From Anaerohalosphaeraceae bacterium (lineage in GTDB: Bacteria; Planctomycetota; Phycisphaerae; Sedimentisphaerales; Anaerohalosphaeraceae), in the NCBI GenBank assembly GCA_030671565.1, contig DAOVIC010000085.1, forward strand, positions 1 to 7,775: 7,775 nt of DNA, read 5' to 3'. Below, in pieces: positions 1-6,588 of the stretch; positions within the stretch are counted from its first letter, which is position 1, and each line of letters starts with the position of its first letter. The position numbers and the translations under genes are program-made. The notes beneath the pieces are model-generated. The model did not search any database, was not told the DNA's origin, and saw only the letters and a program-made list of their open reading frames with translations.

Positions 1-37
1 AAAGCTTAGGGTCAGTTTGTTTTTGTTTACCCATCAT
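1..37 (-). CDS. 5' end of an unidentified gene, cut by the window edge
   Basis: Reading the minus strand from 37, two consecutive ATG codons open a frame that translates as MMGKQKQTDPKL and stays open to base 1. A near-ideal Shine-Dalgarno GGAGG lies 8 nt upstream of the first ATG (bases 46-50), with a TATAAT-like -10 further up at 71-76. Either Met could be the true start, but the spacing favours the first. Only 12 codons are visible, lysine- and glutamine-rich and hydrophilic, so no product can be named. The gene points away from the transposase debris to its right. The ribosome binding site and promoter signals are the main support, since 12 open codons alone prove little. Confidence 0.55.
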   Translation of the reverse strand, partial: MMGKQKQTDPKL

Positions 38-70
38 AATAAATGCCTCCATGCGATTGGTGATGGGTTT

Positions 71-76
71 ATTATA
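71..76 (-). promoter_or_regulatory. Candidate -10 element for the left-edge gene
   Basis: The minus strand reads TATAAT here, about 34 nt upstream of the first ATG at 37, which would give a leader of roughly 27 nt. No convincing -35 box is found 16-18 bp upstream, and the surroundings are AT-rich, so chance similarity is possible. Confidence 0.35.
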
Positions 77-165
77 ATGTATAAAAAGGAATGTTAGTAC
101 AGTAAAATATGATTAAAATGATAGTTGGGCAACACGCCCTTACGCCCCCGGCTATGCGTTCTTTC

Positions 166-182
166 GGCCCTTCGGGCCTTTT
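166..182 (+). terminator. Short GC stem-loop with T tail, possible terminator
   Basis: GGCCC (166-170) pairs with GGGCC (174-178) around a TTC loop, followed by TTTT on the plus strand. The 5-bp all-GC stem and T tail look like a small intrinsic terminator reading left to right, but no plus-strand gene is visible upstream of it. It may instead be part of the repetitive debris that fills 120-260. Confidence 0.3.
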
Positions 183-221
183 AAGCAGCGAAGCGTGATG
201 CAAGTTGTTATTGTAAGATGG

Positions 222-242
222 ATTCCGGGTCAAGCCCGGAAT
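222..242. repeat. REP-like palindromic element
   Basis: ATTCCGGG (222-229) and CCCGGAAT (235-242) form a perfect 8-bp inverted repeat around a 5-nt TCAAG loop, in the context GATTCC...GGAATGAC. Palindromes of this wording are dispersed in many bacterial genomes as REP-like intergenic elements. It sits just upstream of the surviving part of the transposase remnant (261-491), so it may mark the place where that gene was broken. Confidence 0.6.
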
Positions 243-260
243 GACAAATTGTTAATGTGA

Positions 261-491
261 CAGCACGGCCTAAGAAGAGCAGTCAGACGCGGCCTGGCCA
301 ATATGTCGATCCAGGCATACCTGACAGCAGCAGTTATCAATCTCAAACGCCTGGCAACCTATGCAGGCGGCTTATTTGCTGATTTTCCGGGGTATTTTGC
401 GGATATATTGGCCGTAATAACAAGCACAATCGTCTTGAGAATGTTTTTAACGATTCGAACAAGAAAAGTTAACTGGAAAATAGCCGGATAA
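261..491 (+). pseudogene. C-terminal remnant of a DDE transposase (IS1182-like)
   Basis: The frame is open from 261, just after an in-frame stop at 258-260, to TAA at 489-491, about 76 codons. It contains HGLRRAVRRGLANMSIQAYL followed by TAAVINLKRLA, which matches the remembered C-terminal signature of IS1182/IS5-type DDE transposases (HGLRRARYRGL...QAYLTAAVINLKRL). The ATG at 303 is an internal methionine of this segment, not a true start. The N-terminal and catalytic parts are absent: upstream is a palindromic repeat and unrelated sequence. It is therefore a decayed element tail, not a functional 62-residue gene. The family call comes from motif recall, and the exact IS family is less certain than the fact that it is transposase-derived. 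Confidence 0.75.
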
Positions 492-517
492 AAAATTAAC
501 GCCAACCGTGCAAAAGA

Positions 518-533
518 GGGACTTTTTCAACAC
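518..533 (+). mobile_element. Probable terminal repeat of the IS1182-like element
   Basis: GGGACTTTTTCAACAC lies 26 nt after the stop codon of the transposase remnant. Ends containing GACTTTTTCAAC are what I expect for IS1182-type insertion sequences, so this probably marks the right-hand boundary of the dead element. A run of seven C follows at 533-539. The matching left end is not in the window, so the boundary cannot be confirmed by pairing. Confidence 0.45.
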
Positions 534-558
534 CCCCCCGAGGTATTTAATTTTCCCG

Positions 559-1587
559 CTATGGTAGTGGTTTGCAGGCGTTTAGCAGTACTCTTATTAC
601 GTCTTTTACTGTGATGATCCCGCTTATGTTGCTGTCAGCATTTAGTACGGGCAGGCAGCTTAGATTTCCGTCTATCAGTTTTTTGGCAACGTCTGCGATA
701 GAGCTATTGTCGGTTACGCTTACGATCTCCCATTCCATTATGTGTGCCAGCGGCGTCTCCAGCCCCGGCGTGTCTGGCGGTACATTTAAATAATGCTTTT
801 GTAAATATTTTGCGGGGATATTTTCATACGGCAGCCTCCGGAGAATATCTCGGTCCGAAACCACGCCTGTCAGGCGTTTGTCTTTGTCCGTAACGAGCAC
901 GTGCCTGAACCCCATTTTCTTTAACAGGGCAATGGCATCTCCCATTGTGTCTTTCAGGGCAAGACAATGGGGGCATGCGGTCATGATCTGCCCGGCTGTG
1001 CGTTCGGTCCACTCAGCAAGTGCGGCGGCTCTACCTGCATCTTTGCCGGCGGGAGTCTTGAGCTTTTGGGAAAGCTTCCGTACCGCTGTGTCGAATGTTA
1101 ACAGCAGCTTGAGTATGTCGGTAGTGGTTATGATACCGACCAGTTCTGTACCATCAAGTACCGGGACCATACTGATGTGTTTTCTGACCATGGTAGCGAT
1201 CAGTTTGTAAATGGCGGTCTCGGGCGAAACACATATTGGGTTTCTGGTTACTAGCTGGACGAGCACCTTTTTCGAGGTTTTTCTGTGCTGTGCGGAGGTG
1301 ATGTCCTTGTTGGAGTAAGGGTTAGTGAACCGCAGGACGTCTCTTTCAGAAATGATGCCTACGAAAAAAGGCTTGTCCTCGGTCTCGGCTGGGCTGTCGA
1401 AAATAGCAACATGACGTACCTTGTGTTTTTTCATGATAGCCAGAAAATCGTTGACATTGTCGTCGAGGGTTAGGAACTTTATCTTGCGGGTCATAATGTC
1501 GGCAGCATTACGCATCGGGGGCAGGGAGATGCCGAGGGAATCGCCCATCTTGTGGGCCAAATCGAAGTTGATCCGAGTTTTTATCAT
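559..1587 (-). CDS. Stand-alone protein with four CBS motifs (two Bateman modules)
   Basis: This 342-residue soluble protein consists almost entirely of four CBS motifs at about residues 29-87, 109-164, 199-252 and 280-336. Each ends in the hallmark G-h-h-(S/T)-x-x-D segment: GIISERD (77-83), GIITTTD (151-157), GVVSDRD (241-247) and GIITVKD (323-329). In characterised CBS proteins the corresponding Ser/Thr and Asp contact the ribose of AMP, ATP or S-adenosyl methionine, so nucleotide-sensing competence looks preserved in all four. No transporter, kinase, IMPDH or DNA-binding domain is attached, and no membrane segment is seen, so any regulated partner must be a separate protein. The first ATG is chosen because it leaves a normal short lead-in, although its ribosome binding site (GGGAAA region) is weak. 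The gene lies 148 bp after the ABC operon on the same strand and appears to have its own promoter. It does not look truncated. Confidence 0.93.
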   Translation of the reverse strand: MIKTRINFDLAHKMGDSLGISLPPMRNAADIMTRKIKFLTLDDNVNDFLAIMKKHKVRHVAIFDSPAETEDKPFFVGIISERDVLRFTNPYSNKDITSAQHRKTSKKVLVQLVTRNPICVSPETAIYKLIATMVRKHISMVPVLDGTELVGIITTTDILKLLLTFDTAVRKLSQKLKTPAGKDAGRAAALAEWTERTAGQIMTACPHCLALKDTMGDAIALLKKMGFRHVLVTDKDKRLTGVVSDRDILRRLPYENIPAKYLQKHYLNVPPDTPGLETPLAHIMEWEIVSVTDNSSIADVAKKLIDGNLSCLPVLNADSNISGIITVKDVIRVLLNACKPLP

Positions 1588-1590
1588 TCA

Positions 1591-1623
1591 ATTTCCCATA
1601 AAGTGCATTCTGACATTTCCCAT
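1591..1623. repeat. Direct repeat ATTTCCCAT in the CBS gene leader
   Basis: The 9-mer ATTTCCCAT occurs at 1591-1599 and again at 1615-1623, 24 bp apart start to start. On the coding strand this reads ATGGGAAAT twice, between the candidate -10 and the CBS start codon. The proximal copy overlaps the weak ribosome binding site. It could be a regulator site or a small duplication, and nothing in the sequence decides. Confidence 0.4.
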
Positions 1624-1630
1624 TTAACAC

Positions 1631-1658
1631 AGTATACCTATTTTTGCCATTTCAGCAA
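1631..1658 (-). promoter_or_regulatory. Candidate promoter of the CBS-domain gene
   Basis: On the minus strand TTGCTG (1653-1658) and TATACT (1631-1636) are separated by 16 bp. The -10 is good (5 of 6 consensus) and the -35 is poor (3 of 6). Predicted initiation near 1624 gives a leader of about 37 nt before the ATG at 1587. No clear terminator is seen between this site and the end of the DUF4340 gene at 1736, so read-through from the operon is also possible. Confidence 0.4.
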
Positions 1659-1735
1659 TTCTAAAGCCCTAAAAATACAAATAGGCTGTTATTGTAACGG
1701 GTGATTTCTTTTGCTCCTCTTCGCCTTTTTTAATG

Positions 1736-2902
1736 TCACATTTCAAGGATGGCTTCTACTTCTGCCAGGTTTTCTGATATGTCGTCCGATGGTTGTTTTA
1801 GGGGATGGTTTTCGTCAGTTCTTTTTGTCCCCGCCTCCGGCTGAGGTTTGGGTAATTTTGGTTTTTCCTTTAACATCTCTGACAGGTTTTTTGTCATGTT
1901 CTCTGCCTGGAAAGCGGGCAATTCATAGACCCAGCCGGTGTGAAGCTTATCGAACTTATCGGCAGCCTGATTGGCAAGGAGCTTAGCTTCCTTGGCTTTT
2001 AGCTCCTCGTCAGTATCCTTTACGCCGCGCTGCATCTTGACCTGCGTTTTGTCCATGAAGTCTGCATCGCATTTGATAAAGAAGGAGGCCGCCCTGCGAG
2101 CGATGGAGACGGTATAGACGGTTGTATCTTTGAGCGTGCATTTATAAGTGTTTATAAAGTCGAGCTTTTGGGCATCGGCGGTTTGAACCTCTGTAAACCT
2201 GAGATTGGCAAGAGCGGTAAAGACCTTCTTTGCGAGATCGGCATCAACGTCAACGCCTGCGGGAATATCGGCAACGGTCACTTCGCCGGACGCGCCCGGG
2301 ATCAAGGTGTAATCGCCGGAAGCAGTTGTAACGGTAACGCTTTCGATATCGGCTTGATCTACGTTTAGCAGGAGCTTTTCGATGTAATCTCCGGCTGTGG
2401 TGTACAGCCACGGGACGTTGGCAATAGCGTATACGTCGTCGCTTGAGAGCAGCTTTGCATAAGCGTTGCCGGTATTGGGATTTGTCTCGGAGATAAGCAG
2501 CCCTGCCAACTGCTGACTATCGGCGTCTGCAAACCTTAGGACGTAGCGTGCGGTATCCTCTGTTACGCCGATCTCAGCGTGGTTTGCGGGGTTGGAGGTT
2601 ATAAGCTCTAATGTTTTTATGTCGAGGCATTGGGTCAGCAGATCGTTAACCTGATCTGTCTTTGCGGGATAATCGCTGGCGCTTACAACCGTAAAGGCTG
2701 TGCCTGTTCTTGTTAGTATGACCTGGTCGGCGCTAACGCCTATTAGAATAGTTGCAACGGCATCGGTGCTTAGTCCCTGCAAAAGGTAGCCCTGGCCGGT
2801 GGGTGCGGCGGGCATTTTGTTTTGCAGGCCGGACTGGACGCCGACGAGTATCACCATCGCGATGGCGACGATCCCTAAAACAGTAAGCTTTTTGTCAGTC
2901 AT
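1736..2902 (-). CDS. DUF4340 family membrane-anchored protein
   Basis: The 388-residue product starts with a short charged segment and one hydrophobic helix (about residues 7-23), with no obvious cleavage site, so it is probably a signal anchor holding an extracytoplasmic domain. Residues from about 60 to 240 have the alternating short strands and the DxVNDLLTQ-type segment typical of DUF4340, a family commonly encoded directly after GldG-like proteins. The C-terminal 50 residues are a proline/lysine-rich, acidic-ended tail likely to be disordered. AGGAG lies 7 nt before the ATG, which supports the start. It is the last gene of the operon, 20 nt after the GldG-like gene. Its inferred role is accessory subunit of the neighbouring ABC-2 complex. 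No catalytic motif was recognised and no biochemical function of the family is known to me. Confidence 0.9.
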   Translation of the reverse strand: MTDKKLTVLGIVAIAMVILVGVQSGLQNKMPAAPTGQGYLLQGLSTDAVATILIGVSADQVILTRTGTAFTVVSASDYPAKTDQVNDLLTQCLDIKTLELITSNPANHAEIGVTEDTARYVLRFADADSQQLAGLLISETNPNTGNAYAKLLSSDDVYAIANVPWLYTTAGDYIEKLLLNVDQADIESVTVTTASGDYTLIPGASGEVTVADIPAGVDVDADLAKKVFTALANLRFTEVQTADAQKLDFINTYKCTLKDTTVYTVSIARRAASFFIKCDADFMDKTQVKMQRGVKDTDEELKAKEAKLLANQAADKFDKLHTGWVYELPAFQAENMTKNLSEMLKEKPKLPKPQPEAGTKRTDENHPLKQPSDDISENLAEVEAILEM

Positions 2903-2922
2903 ATCTAAACTCCTATACTATA

Positions 2923-4875
2923 TTACGCGTCTGATGCGTGGCTGATGTAATGCCTTTTGGTAACGGTTCGGCGGATGCCGAGGGCAACGGCGATGATCAA
3001 CGTGATGATCGGCCCGGGCAAGGTGCAGAAGTTCATCATCTTCCGCTTTAAGGCGTCGATCCTCTCGCGTTTCTTCATTTTTATAAGTCTTAGCTGGCGT
3101 TGGGCATCGTGCATGTCCTGCTCGATCTTCTTCTTTTCGGCAACGATTGTGTTTCCGATGACCTCCGGAGCATCTCCGGTCATGGATGAGAGTACCTTGT
3201 TAAGGTCCTGCTGGAAGCCTGCGATCTTTGCGTTTATCTTTGCCTCTTCTCCAGCGGATTCTACCTCGGCGGCTGTCTCGATGTCGTCAACTCTTGTAAA
3301 CGGGCGTTTGAAGCTTCCTCGGGAACGGATCGAGATAAGATCGCTGGAGCCTGCGAGGTCCTCTATGGCGTTAAACAAAAGCGATGCATTGTCGGCTACG
3401 GGGGTAACGCCGAAAAAGCTCTTCTGGTAGGCAATGCCCGGAATGTCAGAAATGAAATCGACATCTGCAAAAACGATAACCGCACAATCTTCCGTTGCTT
3501 CGGTAAGCCCGGTTAGCTTTATCGTTTCCGGCTGGGCGTCTGGGTTTTGCGGATCGGCGGGAGCGGTTACTTCTACGCCGTCGGGGAAGGCGGAAGCGAA
3601 CTTTCCGGTGACGAGGTATGCCATATTTACCGGCGATGAGCCGTCGAAGAACCTTCTCATTATCGCGGTGTAATCGGGGTTTAGCAACTCCAATGGCGAT
3701 GAAACTCTCCATGTGTTTCCGCGTTCGGTCGTCGAGAGCAGCGGGGTATACTTTAAGCCGGAATCTTCTGTGGCAGTAACATTTAAAACGCCGGCAAAGA
3801 GAGTTCTTACCATGTTGAGGTCGGCGGTTATGACAGTAGAGTTATTAAATGCCGGTGGTTCCAGAATCATGTATGGAAGTATCTTTTCCGGTCTTGCGTT
3901 GGGTCTTGTCGGACCCACTTCGGCAAAAGCCCTGTCACCTGCAAAAGTATTGTCCGGCATGTCGAGTCCCCATGCGTTTAATAGCCCTGGCAGATTGGAG
4001 CTTGTCGGCTCGAACTGTCTCTGTCTCATTTTTGCCTCGTCTGGCGGGTCCGACATTGCGTGTGGGTCAACGCATACTATCGCCCTTCCGCCGGCGATAA
4101 CGAACTGATCGATTGCGAAAAGCGTTTGCTCGGGCAGAGACTTTGGATGTACGACGAGGAGTATGTCAACATTTTCTATTGCCTGCGTGTCTGCGGGAAC
4201 GGATGAGACTTCGAACTTTTGCTTTAAGTGCCTTACGACGGCCCATGGCTGTTTCGGTGTTTGGCCCTGCATTCTCATCATCTGTGCCATGTATCCTGTT
4301 ACGTCGTCTCCGGTGACGGGCAGCGAGCTTAGGACACCGATTCGTTTTTTGTCGCGTGTTATCGCGTTGTCTATTAGATAGGTGATGTCGTACTCGACGA
4401 AAGTTTGACGGTCTGGCGAGAAGAACTCGATGGTTTTTTCTACGCCGAACTGTGTCTGTATGACGAGTCCGAAAAAGAAGCTTTCCTCTTCTGTAATTGA
4501 AAATCGTGTTAGTCCGTGTCTGATGGCCTGGGCCTCTTCGTCTGAGAACGGGCGCGGGTCGATGACCTCCAGCTCTACCATTGAATTCGAGGCTGAAACA
4601 TATTCGTCAAGCAATGCGCGTACGAAGTGGTAGTAATTGTTGAAATAGCGAATCTGGTCGGGGCCCTTCATGGCGGCTGTCCTTGTGTAATAGAGCCTTA
4701 GCTTTAAGGGCTGATTGAGAGATCCGAGGATGTTCTTCGTTCCCTGCGAAAGCGTGTATAGCTTCTGGTCGGTGATGTCTGCTCGCCATGAAGTGTTCTG
4801 GCAGAGGACGATCGAGCAGACGGTTATGACGGTAATGAAAATGACCGCAATAATGGCACGTAGTATTCTGTTCAT
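2923..4875 (-). CDS. GldG-like ABC transporter auxiliary protein
   Basis: This 650-residue protein has a signal-anchor helix at about 7-25, then the phrase YTLSQGTKNILGSL at 40-53, which opens the GldG/ABC_transp_aux (PF09822-like) domain. That domain includes the hydrophobic strand around VDILLVVHP (237-244) and IAGGRAIVCVDP (260-271). A long charged, coiled-coil-like region (about 540-612) follows, then a second membrane helix (about 617-634) and a short basic tail. Two anchors with a large domain between them imply a mostly periplasmic protein looped from the inner membrane. In Bacteroidota GldG is a partner of GldA and GldF in gliding motility. Here the same trio is present but I see no gliding genes, so the gene symbol is withheld. 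Its ATG overlaps the permease TGA by one base (TGATG), with AAGGAAGG just upstream, so translation is probably coupled. Length is somewhat above my recollection of typical GldG. Confidence 0.93.
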   Translation of the reverse strand: MNRILRAIIAVIFITVITVCSIVLCQNTSWRADITDQKLYTLSQGTKNILGSLNQPLKLRLYYTRTAAMKGPDQIRYFNNYYHFVRALLDEYVSASNSMVELEVIDPRPFSDEEAQAIRHGLTRFSITEEESFFFGLVIQTQFGVEKTIEFFSPDRQTFVEYDITYLIDNAITRDKKRIGVLSSLPVTGDDVTGYMAQMMRMQGQTPKQPWAVVRHLKQKFEVSSVPADTQAIENVDILLVVHPKSLPEQTLFAIDQFVIAGGRAIVCVDPHAMSDPPDEAKMRQRQFEPTSSNLPGLLNAWGLDMPDNTFAGDRAFAEVGPTRPNARPEKILPYMILEPPAFNNSTVITADLNMVRTLFAGVLNVTATEDSGLKYTPLLSTTERGNTWRVSSPLELLNPDYTAIMRRFFDGSSPVNMAYLVTGKFASAFPDGVEVTAPADPQNPDAQPETIKLTGLTEATEDCAVIVFADVDFISDIPGIAYQKSFFGVTPVADNASLLFNAIEDLAGSSDLISIRSRGSFKRPFTRVDDIETAAEVESAGEEAKINAKIAGFQQDLNKVLSSMTGDAPEVIGNTIVAEKKKIEQDMHDAQRQLRLIKMKKRERIDALKRKMMNFCTLPGPIITLIIAVALGIRRTVTKRHYISHASDA

Positions 4876-5606
4876 CAGCTTGCCTTCCTTTCATCCAAAA
4901 CGACGGTGCATGCGGCGATCCATCCGACGATGAGAATAATAAAGTATGCGACGTCGGAGAACTGGATGACTCCTCTTAGGATCGATTCAAAATGTGTTTG
5001 CAAACTCATCGTCTCTATCGCGGCGACGGGGCCTGACGGTAAGATCGACGAGAGATAGTTAAGTGTTGTGGGCATTCCTGCGTAAACGAGTGCCGCGGAA
5101 GCTACGACCGCAAGAATGAAACTTATGACCTGGTTCTTCGACAGGGCCGAGAAGAAGGAGCCGATGGCTAGAAAGGTGCCTGCCATGAAAAGGCTTGCGA
5201 TGTAGCCGGCTACGATGATTCCGATGTCGGGGGTTCCGAGATAGCAAACCGTTATCGGGATGGGGATCGTAAACAACAGTGCGATGGCGAGAAAACACCA
5301 TGCGGCGAAGAACTTGCCGAGGACTGCCTGGGGGACGGTTATAGGTAATGTAAGCAGCAGCTCGATGGACCCTGTTTTGCGTTCTTCTGCCCAGAGCCTC
5401 ATTGCTGTCGACGGGACCATGAAGACGAAAAGCAACGGCAGATTGATGAAGAAGGGTCTTAGGTCGGCTTGCCTTAGCTCGAAAAATCCGTTCTTGAAAG
5501 TTAAGTAACCTGCGAAGAACAGAAAGATGACCAGAAAGACATAGGCAACGGGTGTTGCGAAATATCCTTTTAGCTCCCTTTTGAAAACCGCTTTAAAGCC
5601 ATTCAT
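4875..5606 (-). CDS. ABC-2 type permease, GldF-like
   Basis: The 243-residue product has six predicted membrane helices, at roughly 19-37, 52-68, 96-122, 127-152, 159-177 and 217-237. Between helices 2 and 3 is the conserved cytoplasmic segment RLWAEERKTGSIELLLTLPI (70-89), a signature of the GldF/NosY-type ABC-2 permeases that contacts the ATPase. It should form the membrane channel of the exporter with the ATPase encoded 15 nt upstream. AGGAG stands 6 nt before the ATG. Its stop codon shares one base with the start of the GldG-like gene. Length and helix count are normal for the family, and no disruption is seen. The transported substrate cannot be read from the sequence, and family members may also perform mechanical or membrane-remodelling work rather than classical export. 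Confidence 0.94.
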   Translation of the reverse strand: MNGFKAVFKRELKGYFATPVAYVFLVIFLFFAGYLTFKNGFFELRQADLRPFFINLPLLFVFMVPSTAMRLWAEERKTGSIELLLTLPITVPQAVLGKFFAAWCFLAIALLFTIPIPITVCYLGTPDIGIIVAGYIASLFMAGTFLAIGSFFSALSKNQVISFILAVVASAALVYAGMPTTLNYLSSILPSGPVAAIETMSLQTHFESILRGVIQFSDVAYFIILIVGWIAACTVVLDERKAS

Positions 5607-5621
5607 ATTATGCTCCTTTTG

Positions 5622-6341
5622 TCAGCACTTTGCTGTTTTTGTAATTCCTCTGAACACTTCTTCGAGCGAGCCGTGGTACTGCTGCTTTAACTGGTCGGGT
5701 GTCGAATCGACGAGCATCTTTCCCTTTGCAATGATGATGGTTCTTGTGCAGACGGCTTCGACTTCTTCGAGTATGTGAGTCGATACTATTATACATTTAT
5801 CCTTTGCCATGTTTGAGATGAGGCGGCGTACCTCGTATTTCTGGTTTGGGTCGAGTCCGTCTGTAGGCTCGTCGAGGATCAGTACGTCGGGGTCGTGTAT
5901 GAGCGCTTGTGCGAGCCCTACCCTTCTTTTGTAGCCCTTTGAAAGCGTGTCGATGGTCTGGTGATATACCGACTCGATAGAGCATGAGGGGACTATTTTG
6001 TCGAGTGCCTTCTTTCTATCTTTGCCCTTAATATCCCTTGCGTCGCATACGAAGTTCAGGAAGCCGGCGACAGTCATCTCTCCATAAAGGGGGGCGTTTT
6101 CTGCGAGGTATCCTATCGAGCGTCTTACGGCGACGGGTTCGGTGATGATGTCGTGGCCGCAGACGGTGGCGGTTCCGCTGTCCGGTGAAAGGAAACATGC
6201 GAGCATTTTCATCGCGGTGCTTTTTCCTGCGCCGTTTGGGCCGAGGAAGCCTAAGACCTGGCCTGTCTCGACGTCGAAAGAGATGTCGTCGACGGCAATG
6301 ATGGAGCCGAAAGTTCGCCTTAAGTTTTTAACGCTGATCAT
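5622..6341 (-). CDS. ABC transporter ATP-binding protein, GldA-like
   Basis: The 239-residue cytoplasmic ATPase carries all nucleotide-binding motifs in order: Walker A GPNGAGKST (34-42), a Q-loop region reading YLAENAPLY (78-86) where this subfamily normally has a YLPE-type sequence rather than glutamine, the ABC signature LSKGYKRR (133-140), Walker B VLILDEP (153-159) with catalytic Glu158, the D-loop GLDP (162-165), and switch His189 in STHILEE. The YLPE-like Q-loop and LSKGYxxR signature place it in the GldA/CcmA-like group that works with ABC-2 permeases. GGAG lies 6 nt before the ATG. It is the first gene of the operon, and a strong promoter lies about 200 nt upstream. It is predicted to power the permease encoded next. 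Confidence 0.96.
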   Translation of the reverse strand: MISVKNLRRTFGSIIAVDDISFDVETGQVLGFLGPNGAGKSTAMKMLACFLSPDSGTATVCGHDIITEPVAVRRSIGYLAENAPLYGEMTVAGFLNFVCDARDIKGKDRKKALDKIVPSCSIESVYHQTIDTLSKGYKRRVGLAQALIHDPDVLILDEPTDGLDPNQKYEVRRLISNMAKDKCIIVSTHILEEVEAVCTRTIIIAKGKMLVDSTPDQLKQQYHGSLEEVFRGITKTAKC

Positions 6342-6543
6342 GATCTTCTCCGTAAAAAGACGTTAAACATATAGGGGCTGCCGCCCAAACTCTAAGCACT
6401 AAACTCGATCCGCCTGAGGCGGACTAAACAAGCACTAATGACCAAAAAACAAATTACCAAAACACTTCTGCCTGCGTCAGAACAGGGTTTCTGATTTTGA
6501 TATTCGAATCTCGTCTTTGAGCAACGCTCCCTTTAGTGGGTCA
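6342..6543 (-). other. Long hairpin-rich 5' leader of the ABC operon
   Basis: The stretch between the promoter and the ATPase start holds no credible gene. It contains several small stem-loops: GGGC/GCCC at 6375-6386, the palindrome at 6409-6423, TTCTG/CAGAA at 6466-6482 and GAGC/GCTC at 6519-6529. The 9-mer AAGCACTAA occurs twice, at 6394-6402 and 6430-6438. The mix of short repeated words and palindromes resembles degenerate intergenic repeat mosaics seen in some environmental bacterial genomes. No known riboswitch pattern was recognised. Confidence 0.4.
6409..6423. repeat. Palindrome in the ABC operon leader
   Basis: TCCGCC (6409-6414) and GGCGGA (6418-6423) pair perfectly around TGA. The palindrome is flanked by near-identical CTAAAC strings (within 6399-6405 and 6424-6429), as if a small mobile palindrome had landed in AT-rich spacer. 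It lies inside the predicted 5' leader of the ABC operon and lacks a T tail on either strand, so a terminator role is unlikely. Confidence 0.5.
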
Positions 6544-6571
6544 TTTATAATATTTTTCTGTTTATTGTCAA
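6544..6571 (-). promoter_or_regulatory. Sigma-70 type promoter of the ABC operon
   Basis: On the minus strand a perfect -35 TTGACA (6566-6571) and a 5-of-6 -10 TATAAA (6544-6549) are separated by 16 bp. Initiation is expected near 6537, giving a leader of about 195 nt before the ATPase ATG at 6341. It sits right after the stop codon of the AT-rich cassette (6589), so it would also isolate the operon from upstream transcription. AT-rich context raises the chance of a fortuitous -10, but the exact -35 is persuasive. Confidence 0.6.
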
Positions 6572-6588
6572 GTCTGATTTTTGGTCAG

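Noticed and set aside
303..491. Possible 62-residue plus-strand gene
   Set aside because: The frame is open upstream to 261 and the combined translation matches the C-terminus of a DDE transposase, so the ATG is internal to a remnant.
878..1210. 110-codon plus-strand open frame
   Set aside because: It is antisense to the CBS gene, whose four conserved motifs establish the coding strand.
2957..3430. 157-codon open frame on the plus strand
   Set aside because: It lies wholly inside and antisense to the GldG-like gene, has low-complexity Ser/Ile-rich content and no motif. It is a shadow of the coding strand.
3713..4108. 131-codon plus-strand open frame
   Set aside because: It is antisense to the GldG-like gene, no ribosome binding site was recognised, and no domain is present. 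The opposite frame has clear family motifs.
4607..4894. 95-codon minus-strand frame overlapping the permease/GldG junction
   Set aside because: It is out of frame with both convincing genes, is His/Arg-rich with no domain, and would disrupt the TGATG coupling that explains the junction.
6572..6588. Terminator after the AT-rich cassette
   Set aside because: Only a 4-bp CTGA/TCAG pairing is present with no GC stem or T run, so it is not a credible intrinsic terminator.
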